From Mytilisepta virgata (taxonomy: Eukaryota > Mollusca > Bivalvia > Mytilida > Mytilidae), in the NCBI GenBank assembly GCA_028015205.1, contig JAPWFG010000022.1:1426001-1490000 (forward strand): a stretch of DNA of 64,000 bases, in the 5' to 3' direction. How positions within the stretch are numbered: the stretch's first letter is position 1; the number at the start of each line of letters is the position of its first letter. The translations under genes were made by a program, and so were the position numbers. This document shows positions 56,334 through 64,000 of this stretch, piece by piece. Under the pieces are notes generated by a model that had not been told where the DNA came from, searched no databases, and saw only the letters and a list, made by a program, of their open reading frames with translations.

Positions 56334-57190
56334 TTAATCCCCCAGACGCATATCCTCAAAGGCCTCTGTTATCGCAGCTCTTTTTCGAAGAAGAGCAATT
56401 TTTGAGTCCATTTTTAAGAATTTCACAAGGATAGGTCTCGGAAATCTTGGTTTACTGGGTATTCGATGCATAGCAATAATATCAGCTGAATTCATGTCTA
56501 CACCAGCCTTATCTTTGAAATCTTTAATCAGAGTGTATGGTAGTTTTTCGGTTCGATTGTTTTCTGGGTAATTATATATTTTAACATTTTTCTTTCTGGA
56601 GTATTGTTCATTCCAATTTCCTAGACGAAGTGCATCATCGGATCTTCTCTTGATTTCTGTAATATCTGATTTCAGAAGCCTCAAGTCTTTGTGCAATGCT
56701 GCATTTCTTTCTAGGAGATTAGCATTGTCAAACTCAATGGACTCCATTTTTCTACACATATAGGATATTTTATCACTGAATTCCTCCTTAATTTTAGTGG
56801 TTGATTTTTCTATTTGAATTGTGAGTTCTTTTTGTATTTCTTTCTTTGCCTCAAGTTTTATTTCATTTTTCATCTCCTGTTTGATCTCCTGCTTTATCTC
56901 CTTTTTTATCTCCTGCTTCATATCTTTTAAGAGTTTGCCCATTATACTAGTGACAATGTTCTCAATATCATCCTTTTTTACCACTTTATCAAGTGCACCC
57001 TTTATCTCATCGAGTTCGTTTTCGATGCAAATACTATGATCAGAATCACTTGAAAGACAAGAGTATAATCTTTTCGATGCATTACTTGATTTTCTATTCT
57101 TTTCAGTAAAAACAGGCTCCCGAACTTTTTCATTTATCTTCTATAGAAGCTTGATTAGGAGATGGCATTGTCGCAGTGGATACATAACTA
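56334..57190 (-). pseudogene. ORF1 of the Tx1/L1-like LINE (coiled coil plus RRM-like)
   Basis: The likely start is in the MTSYVSTATMPSPNQAS stretch (about 57175). A one-base slip near 57140 leads to EKVREPVFTEKNRKSS and on to the long open frame from 56984. That frame has a striking Lys/Glu heptad-like run (repeated KQEIKKEI-type units, about residues 20-60), a second helix (NLLERNAALHKDLRLLKSD), then an RNA-binding part: RKKNVKIYNYPENN, DIIAMHRIP and PILVKFLKMDSKIALLRKR. This is the plan of L1-type ORF1 proteins, which trimerise and bind RNA. The protein ends at 56334. Confidence 0.8.
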
Positions 57191-57321
57191 GTCATTGTTG
57201 ACTGTAGCATAATAACCAGTTTTAAACAATATGTACTTTCTTACAGCCGCATTGTATCGTATATATAGTTTCTAGGAATGTCAGATTTGTTATTGTCTAT
57301 GAATAGGTGGTAAAACACACT

Positions 57322-57336
57322 CACAACTCTGATGTT
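57322..57336. repeat. Target-site duplication of the Tx1/L1-like LINE, right copy
   Basis: CACAACTCTGATGTT, partner of 49463-49477. It marks the 5' end of the minus-strand element. Confidence 0.9.
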
Positions 57337-57925
57337 GGTACTATCGATACCCTCCTCGAAATCGAAAAGAAGGCAATTTCTGCATAAATTTAACCGCGGT
57401 TTTGTACGACAATACCCCCGGCTAAGATATTAAAAGGTTTACTCTAACCCTAATTACAAACACTTTTTGTGAACTATTTTAACTGCTAAAAGTAAACTCA
57501 ACGGTAAAGAACCCTGAAAGAATAGGTCGTGTTTATCCTTAGCAGCTACAATAGGTCACAAAATGTGTTTGTTTAACTAAGATTATAGTACAATTTTTCA
57601 AACCAAACGTTTTAGTTTGACTACAAGTTTTAAACATAGAATAACAAATTAATAAATTTCTCCTTGTGGATATTTGTATTACAACTTTGTATTGGACTTC
57701 GAAAAACCCGTTATTTTGGTGAGTTGACCAAATTCTTTTATAAAGTTTTACAACCTATTCATTTTCAGATAATTGCATTTAAACATGTTAAAGGTACTAT
57801 TACTTTGTGTAATACAATTTAAATAAACAATGCCCTTCCAGAAAGTTACGTTCGTCTACCTGAAATGTTGGCATGCACATATTTGCCATGGAGTTCTGAA
57901 TTGTGTGGATTGTCGTACAAGTCAC
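57337..57925. other. No gene recognised
   Basis: Unannotated AT-rich DNA. The short frames at 57800-58015 overlap on both strands and are explained by the inverted repeat that follows. Confidence 0.55.
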
Positions 57926-58071
57926 ATACAGTACAATGAGAACAAAAGAAGTGTACTTAATAAGATGAAAGTGAATACTTTTTATGCACTCGTATCCGTT
58001 CAAGGAACCGGATAAAAAGTATCCTATTATGTCTTATAAAGGACGCTTCTTTTGTTCTCATTGTACTGTAT
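57926..58071. repeat. 146-bp inverted repeat with perfect 26-bp arms
   Basis: Arms 57926-57951 and 58046-58071 are exact complements (left arm begins ATACAGTACAATGAG). An inner pair, ATACTTTTTAT/ATAAAAAGTAT (57975-57985 and 58012-58022), extends the fold. It may be a fold-back MITE; no flanking target duplication is obvious. Confidence 0.85.
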
Positions 58072-58198
58072 ATTTACTTAAATGCGTAATAAAATTGATA
58101 TAACGTCTTCCTTTGTTTTTGATTGACAATAATAACTATTGACCATAGAAAATGTCATACCGGGAATAAATCCGTTATCTCCGTTTATAACCATTGGC

Positions 58199-58259
58199 AT
58201 TGAGATTGTACCACAGAACCACTGTACACAAAAGTGGTTCTGGCTTGTACAATCTCAAT
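58199..58259. repeat. Pre-miRNA-like hairpin, 61 bp
   Basis: ATTGAGATTGTAC (58199-58211) pairs with GTACAATCTCAAT (58247-58259). CAGAACCACT (58214-58223) pairs with AGTGGTTCTG (58233-58242). A small CA/GCTT internal loop separates the stems, and the terminal loop is nine bases. Length and pairing resemble a miRNA precursor on either strand, but no known miRNA sequence is recognised. Confidence 0.7.
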
Positions 58260-58731
58260 ACCAACAGCTATAAACGTAGATATGGGAAAGATTAATGCTG
58301 ATAATGATTACTTAATCTCATACTTCTCAAATATTATGATTTACTACAGTATATTGGTATGGTACTGCGGTCAAAATCAAGTTTTTAAACACTCCTTTAA
58401 AAAGGTAACATTTGTATTTAAACGCTTACGACATGTATTTATATTCTTGAAGTAAGGGGAAAAAACAACCCTACAATATACAATTCTTTTCTTTCAAAAT
58501 ACATGGAATTTGTTTCAAGTATTTTTTAAACTTCGTTAAACTTATTCACTATATAAAATGAATAAATTGTGATAGCAATTCAAATTCAAAGCAAACATAC
58601 GATAAGCATTTAAGAATGTACCTATTTGTAGAAAATGTTATCTAAGTAAACATATGTAACAAATATCCTTTAGTTTTTTTTATCAACACTGGTGTTCCAT
58701 TCAAATATAATTTTTCTTTTTTTCTTTTAGA
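58260..58731. other. Probable 5' flank of the Ig-domain gene
   Basis: No ORF of note. A pyrimidine tract ending TTTTAG (58731) followed 37 bases later by TACAG/GTAAAT (58768) could delimit a small 5' UTR exon. No TATA box is evident. Confidence 0.4.
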
Positions 58732-58858
58732 TAGTACATTTCATTAGAATAGAATAAGTCTATACAGGTAAATATTTAAAGTATATATATGTGTATAAAT
58801 CCAAATGTGTTTTTTAAATAATAAGGAAGTTTACCTTTTACCATTATCCAGCAGATAG

Positions 58859-58916
58859 ATGGATATCAACTCATATATATTTCTTATTATATCAAGCCTT
58901 TCATCAGCTGTTTCAG
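58859..58916 (+). CDS. Ig-domain protein, exon 1 (signal peptide)
   Basis: The ATG at 58859 begins MDINSYIFLIISSLSSAVSG, a short polar start, hydrophobic core and small residues near a likely cleavage site: a secretory signal. The donor is consensus (TTTCAG/GTAAGA, exon end 58916), leaving one base of the next codon (phase 1). That base plus GC of exon 2 makes Gly, so the exons join in frame. An acceptor-like ATTATCCAG lies just upstream (about 58849), so this may be the second exon after a UTR exon. The protein is probably secreted or a surface receptor. Confidence 0.65.
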
Positions 58917-59187
58917 GTAAGACTGCATAATCGAATGTATATATTTATCACATTAAGAAAGTAATAATCTGTATTCCATTACACTTTAATAATAATAATA
59001 ATAAAAACCAGAAAAGGGAAATTCATTATTTTATATTCCCCTCTCCGGTATCTCTCGGCTAATGTAATACAACAGGTTTTTTATGTGAACAAGACTTTCC
59101 TTTCAAAGGATACTTTCTGATGCATTGCCATTTCTTTTTTTTTCTATTAAAAATAAGAAATATGTTTTAATATTTCAGCTAGCCACA

Positions 59188-59592
59188 GGTGATGCAACTT
59201 CGGGAGCTCAACCAACAGAGCTGCCTAACGCGTCTAGAGGTGGCAGATAGGGTTGACCATCGTTGGGAGGTTGTCAGGTCATACTACAGAAAGCATGACC
59301 GCGGACCATAATGGGTACTGTGTTTGGAGAATGGCACACCTTCTGCACTTTAAAGACCCATTCTGTATTTCTTTTAATAGTAGGTTAATGGTTGCTACAG
59401 GAGACTAAATAACCGACCCTACTCATCCATCCTTTGTTTACTTCTTTTAAAGTGGCAGTCAAAATTGGTTCCCCTTTATGTCCCATCCAACCCCTATTTG
59501 AATTGTTTGATAACTTGTTGAACTGGTTCTCATCCCTAAGAAGCATAAAACTGGACGTTAAGCAAACAATCAATCAATCAATCAATCAATAT
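59188..59592 (+). repeat. Short interspersed repeat, copy 1, with (TCAA)n tail
   Basis: About 400 bp, beginning near GGGAGCTCAACCAACAGAGC and ending in GGACGTTAAGCAAACAATCA repeats. It is shared with 59665-59990 (same strand, diverged) and 61126-61540 (opposite strand). A simple-repeat tail and this size suggest a SINE, possibly of the V-SINE type known in molluscs, but no pol III boxes were confirmed. It lies in the first intron of the Ig gene. Confidence 0.65.
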
Positions 59593-59664
59593 TTCAGTTT
59601 TAATTTCAAATATCATATATATCAGTCGTTTGTTTACTCTTGCCCGTCTAAAACGAAAACTAAG

Positions 59665-59990
59665 TACTGGAGCTGCAACCACAGAGCTGTATAGCCCGCA
59701 TCTACATGGCGGATAGGGAAGACCCTCTTGTAGTAAGTTGTCAGATAATAATACCGAAAACCTGACTGTCGACAAGAGTGGGTAACACATTTCAAGCATG
59801 CCAATATTTCTGAAAACTCCTGTAGGTTTTCGAAAATGATTACGTTAATGACCTCTTCAGAAGGTTAAATATCCACCTTACCCAATCACCCACGTTTTTA
59901 CAATAGCAGTCCAAATTAGCCTCCCTTTGGTTCTCATCCTGAGCAAACATAAAATACTTGCCCCTGGATGTTACGGAAACAACATTCAAT
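59665..59990 (+). repeat. Short interspersed repeat, copy 2 (diverged)
   Basis: It matches copy 1 in order: GGAGCTGCAACCACAGAGCT, TGGCGGATAGGGAAGACC, GTTGTCAG, then CCCTTTGGTTCTCATCCTGA and GGATGTTACGGAAACAACAT. Many substitutions make it the oldest of the three. Confidence 0.55.
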
Positions 59991-61125
59991 CTTTTATTTT
60001 CTTAACCTTTCATAGTTTATTACGATTTTTGACGTGAAATAACTTCCTCATATAAATATTATCAATCTTTATTTTATTTATAGTCCTATGTGATGAAAAC
60101 TTATGTTGATGTCTTTATACGTACTACACTTTACTGATTGATAAAAAAAAAGCTACCTATACTACCAGAACACAATATTATACATATTGATAGATATAAT
60201 GTAAATTGTCACACACTTTAGGTGTATGTGCTGTGTAATATTGAACCAACATTAGTAACACACCTTTGATCTTAACCGACTATTCCTGACTTTTTTTCTT
60301 AATTGATTTTTTTGAACAATTTCTGATATGTTAGAAAAAAAATCAAAACAATACGATAAAAAGATATATTCGCCTGGTAGTCAATCAAGACTGTTTAAGT
60401 CCAGTTAATGATACTGTCATGACGATTCAGAATAAATAATTTACTTGTGTTGAACTGATCTTAATTTATTTTGATCGACCTTGGTAGACTGAAAGATAAT
60501 AAGTTCTCTTGATTTTATGTCATTATCTTAATTTTGCTTGAAAATATGGTGATGCAAAAAACAAGATAAAGTTTTACCTTTCCGGATAAAAAAACTTGTG
60601 TTACTAGCGCCTCTCATTTCTTCAAAATTAAGATAACAAGACCCGAGTCTGTCGAATTATGTTATGTTTAACCTATACTATGCTGAACAGCTTTAACATT
60701 GTCTTAGAAAATCTTGATTGAATCCCCGACAAGATCTTTCTATAATTGTATTATATTCATTCTGTTTAAAAACAATGTTGGTACAGATTGAAAAACATAA
60801 TTGTTGTTTAATACAAAATATGTGTTTCATAGAAATTTCGATTTGCCAAACAGAACTGCCTCAAATTTCTTCGAAAAATTTACGATGTCCATTTTTAGTA
60901 CATTTCATGAGATTTGGCCTCATTTGAAATACTTCCAAATTTGTAAAATATTTTAACGTTTACGACATTGATCCCTTTCCTGAGCTTGTAGGATTTCCTT
61001 TCGCTTTGGTTTGAATTTCATCTGAGATCAAATAGCATGTTAAAGAATTAAATACTTTATTGTTTTACAGCTTATGCTTTCTACATTCACATCTATAGCA
61101 AATTTTGTCTGGAAAATAACTTAGA
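59991..61125. other. Intron sequence of the Ig-domain gene
   Basis: AT-rich intron DNA without coding frames. No repeats identified beyond short homopolymers. Confidence 0.5.
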
Positions 61126-61540
61126 TTGAGGATTGATTGATTGATTGTTTGCTTAACATTCGGTGGGAAATATTCCCTTCTCCTTCAGGACGAGAACAAG
61201 TTTAACAATTTATCAAACAATTCAAATAGGGATTGGATGGGACACAAAAGGATAGCAATTTTGACTGCCCCTGTAAAATTAGAATAGTTGGGTAGGGTCG
61301 GATAATTTAGTCTTCTGTAGCGGTAATCGGCCTACTCGATTTCGAAAACTACTGAAGGGGTCTTTAGCGTGCGGGGTGTTTGGCATTCTCTGAACACGTT
61401 ACCTACAATGGTCCGCAATCACGATTTCCGTATTATAACATGGAAACCACCCAACAAGAGGGTCTCCACCACCTGCCACCTGAGGACGCAAAAGGCAGCT
61501 CTGTGGGTTGAACTCCCGTGATTCTTCACAGGTGCCTAGA
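61126..61540 (-). repeat. Short interspersed repeat, copy 3 (inverted)
   Basis: Starts with an (ATTG)n run (61133-61151) and reads as the reverse complement of copy 1, ending near GGCAGCTCTGTGGGTTGAAC (61494-61513). It sits 130 bp upstream of Ig exon 2. Confidence 0.65.
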
Positions 61541-61672
61541 CAATAACTTAGAGGTTTAAGACATTTCTCCACAGGTCACGTAATAGTATCTACTGGGTAG
61601 AACTAGAGATAGTATGCAAGCTCTAATTACAAAATCTCAAGGAATATGTTTTTGTTTTAATTTTTTATTCAG

Positions 61673-61996
61673 GCGCTATTCAGATTACAACACATCCAAC
61701 CAATGCATCACTTCAAAGGAGCGTTTCTCTTATCTGTTTAACAGATGAACCATATGTGCAATTTAGGATGCTACCAAGCCAATCTGTTTGTTTGATCACA
61801 GGAGAATATACTAATGGAAGTTGCAAGCTGGCCGGATCATATATAAGTGAATACATATACACGTGTAACATTGTAAACAACTATACAGTAACTATTCCTG
61901 GGTTTCTTGTCACAGAACAGTTACATGGTACACAATGGTCATGTCAAAATCTCTTTGATCTAAGTAATCATGTGGTTACAAGGTTATTTGTCAAAA
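61673..61996 (+). CDS. Ig-domain protein, exon 2 (Ig-like domain)
   Basis: Acceptor TTTTATTCAG ends at 61672 and donor AAAA/GTAAGT follows 61996. The exon is 324 nt, phase 1 at both ends, the usual rule for exons encoding single Ig domains. The peptide runs AIQITTHPTNASLQRSVSLI then CLTDEP (first Cys), and ends with GTQWSC (second Cys) and a LFVK strand. The central part has N-glycosylation-like sites (TNGS, NNYT). The canonical core Trp after the first Cys is not obvious, so the domain is divergent. Adhesion or immune recognition is plausible but not shown. Confidence 0.68.
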
Positions 61997-63461
61997 GTAA
62001 GTAGTATCAACCATTCACTTTTACTTCAATGAACAACAAAATGGAAACATGGTCAATAAGATTAATTTAAACCACAGTTCAATCTGCAAGGTATACCTTT
62101 TACTTTCACACTTGGTACATATGCATTATAAATTTATGTGAAATGATGTCTTCATTGAAAAACACAATGATAAAGTAAACATGAACACAGTCTACAAAAT
62201 TTACTTTGACCTTCAAAACCACAACAACAACAACAATAATAATAAGATAATAATCATAATAATGATGAATTAATTAATTAATTAATACACCAATAAGTTG
62301 AAATTGCATTTGTTGTTTTAATTTTATTTAGTTATTGTTATAAGTTATAAAATTAATATTTGTTTTAGAAAAAATAAAATGAAATACAACAAAAGGTCAA
62401 TACCCGCAACTAATGCAATAAGTTATCCAGGATTACATTCCAATTCACACATATTCAAATTTTCTCAACAATTATAAATTCTAGATAAAATAAATATGAA
62501 TAAATATTATTCTAAGAAACACGCACACTAATATGTATATCAATATATAAATTATTTATGTATTTGACCTATTAACTTAGTTTAATACATATTAATCTGG
62601 TAAAATATTGTATATAAATCCTATCATGAAATCAGCAATAGCTAGCTTATGTTCATCTCACAAGCTTTTGGATTTCAAACGACCTAGCCATCGTTCAGAA
62701 TGGGATGGCAGTATAAATACTATAATAGCTATCATCGCCAGCAGTTTGAACACTAGCTAACTATAGTCGCCAGCCTTTTCCAGCCTTGCGTTAAAATTTA
62801 GCCCGACCGGAATTGAACGTTTCGATGTAATCAACTATATCAATATCAGGAAATTATCTGTCTATCTGCAAGAAAATCTTCATCAGTGTTTGGAAACGAC
62901 ATTATTCAACTAAAATAACACCCCACAAACATACTGAATTACACATAGTTTTGCCCTACTCCATGGTTTTTTCTTAAATGGTATCTTATATGCCAAATTT
63001 TCACTGTTTAAATATTTGATAGATCCTCTGTATTTGCTACATTTAAATCAAAATTGATATGTATTGTACCGGGTATATTCCATAGATATACAATTTCTGT
63101 CATTAAAATTCTCAGTGCGCATTTGTTTGTCTTACGTGCAGGAAGTGTCATTAATATGTATATAAAGTTTATTATGTACTACAATTCAAGCTGTGATTTT
63201 AATATGTGTAATTGCTCATCAGTGACGAGATTGACATTCAGCTAATTTTTCTACTCATATATGGATAAGTCAATGCCACTTTTAAGGTCTCATTGCGAAA
63301 TTTAGTTAAAGAATAGCAATAAAGATATTTCTATTGTGAAAATTTAGGTCAATAATAGTTCACACTTTGTGGACATCCATCCCATCTTACTCAGTATTAT
63401 AGAATTTGCTATGAAGTTTCATTTGGAGTTTCGTCTTATTACGATTCTATTTATGTTGTAG
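61997..63461. other. Intron of the Ig-domain gene
   Basis: AT-rich, with short (CAA)n, (TAA)n and (TTAA)n runs around 62220-62290. No exon with both splice signals and coding potential was found. The 63-codon frame at 63054-63245 lacks splice context. Confidence 0.55.
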
Positions 63462-63792
63462 TACCAATATCCTCAATTCAGATAGCGGCTACTCCAGTAG
63501 ACAACAACCCTGTTGAAATTAACAATGGAACATCACAGTATTTCAAATGTACAACTAGTTCCGGACGACCATCCTCTACAATGGTATATATCGAATATTA
63601 ATTTGACTTCTGATGCGACAGTACAGCCAGACGTTTGTTCCTTAGATTGTAGTGATGGAAAAGTTATCTCCTCAAGTGTTCTTGAGTATATTGGTAATAG
63701 TAAAGATGATGGAAAATATATTTACTGTTCTGCATTGAATACGTTTGACATGGAAGTGGTCAGATCACAGAATGTATCCATAATAATATTGT
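63462..63792 (+). pseudogene. Ig-domain protein, exon 3 (Ig-like domain, frameshifted)
   Basis: Acceptor ATGTTGTAG ends at 63461 and donor TTGT/GTAAGT follows 63792. It begins PISSIQIAATPVDNNP and has a first Cys in SQYFKCTTSS. The frame then hits a stop after MVYIEY. In the next frame the sequence continues WYISNINLTSDATVQPDVCS, with the expected core Trp, and GKYIYCSALNTF with the second Cys. The exon is 331 nt, one more than a multiple of three, although phase 1-1 junctions require 3n. One extra base near 63570-63583 explains this. Either this allele is broken or the base is a sequencing or assembly error. Confidence 0.65.
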
Positions 63793-64000
63793 GTAAGTAG
63801 TATATAATGAGTATTGTTCTGCTTTTTAATGCTGTGCGATTTAAACTTTACACGCTACAAAACATCATGTGATAAGAACTTTTGTAGATCTGTTTATGAG
63901 AATTAACCAGTTTTGTTCCTGCGAACTAAATTTTTGCAGATTTTTTAGAAGACTATTAGACTTACAATAGGGACAACTGTGCACCCCTTATTTCCAATAT
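63793..64000. other. Start of the next intron
   Basis: The sequence after the donor at 63793 is AT-rich and non-coding up to the window edge. The gene continues beyond it. Confidence 0.5.

Larger units (their letters stand above)
49478..57321 (-). mobile_element. Tx1/L1-like LINE, apparently full-length, with a nested LINE
   Basis: It is bounded by an exact 15-bp duplication, ends in a poly-A tail (T-rich at 49476-49500) and contains ORF1 (about 57190-56334) and ORF2 (53394 to about 49660) on the minus strand. Between them lies a plus-strand CR1-like LINE (54299-55939). ORF1 has a coiled-coil/RRM organisation and ORF2 an endonuclease-RT-Cys finger order, as in the L1/Tx1 clade. Damage is mild compared with neighbouring LINEs, so this is one of the younger elements here. 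Confidence 0.87.

Noticed and set aside
57140..57190. ORF1 of the Tx1/L1-like LINE as an intact gene
   Set aside because: A stop after ASIEDK and a needed one-base slip show a frameshift between the start codon and the main frame.

Overview
The window looks like nuclear DNA of a marine bivalve mollusc, most likely a mussel (Mytilidae); this is inference. It is AT-rich and intron-bearing, with few host exons, and is dominated by retroelements: Penelope-like, Ngaro/DIRS-like tyrosine-recombinase and several LINE clades. It also carries tandem hammerhead-ribozyme repeats of the retrozyme type, known in mussels. Nothing points to bacterial or organellar DNA, so operons, ribosome-binding sites and origins are not expected.

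Layout. 1-14 kb: sparse single-copy sequence with hairpins, a 24-bp minisatellite, a minus-strand ORF encoding about 4.5 copies of a 16-17 residue CxGN repeat (2830-3591), a SINE-like element, Penelope-like 3' fragments, a LINE relic, two isolated minus-strand exons (5356-5791 and 12727-12842), and two unrelated tandem repeats that carry hammerhead-ribozyme motifs (348-bp spacing, plus strand, 5.9-6.4 kb; 378-bp period, minus strand, 10.5-11.5 kb). 14.6-29.1 kb: a degenerate minus-strand Ngaro-like element (Gag, RT, RNase H, tyrosine recombinase). Its 5' end plus Gag ORF is repeated four times head-to-tail with a period of about 2.51 kb. 29.3-31.5 kb: the longest Penelope-like copy.

32.4-46.3 kb is a nested stack that target-site duplications resolve. 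A CR1/L2-like LINE with an SGNH-hydrolase/CCHC ORF1 (32461-35909 and 45815-46270) was split by an I/Nimb-like LINE with RNase H (35910-45814, 13-bp TSD). That LINE was split in turn by a 2.8-kb insertion with 10-bp terminal inverted repeats (38178-41012) that carries arrays of nuclear-receptor half-sites. 49.5-57.3 kb is a Tx1/L1-like LINE on the minus strand, flanked by a 15-bp TSD, with a plus-strand CR1-like LINE (54299-55939, 9-bp TSD) nested between its ORF1 and ORF2.

57.3-64 kb: two strong hairpins, then the start of a host gene on the plus strand. It has a signal-peptide exon (CDS 58859-58916), an Ig-like exon (61673-61996) and a second Ig-like exon (63462-63792) whose length of 3n+1 reveals a one-base frameshift. 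All junctions are phase 1 and the gene runs off the right edge. Its introns hold three copies of a short interspersed repeat.

Almost every retroelement here is broken by stops and frameshifts. The observations most worth following are the two hammerhead repeat families, the 2.5-kb Gag array with a phase-shifted recent duplication, the CxGN-repeat protein and the Ig gene.
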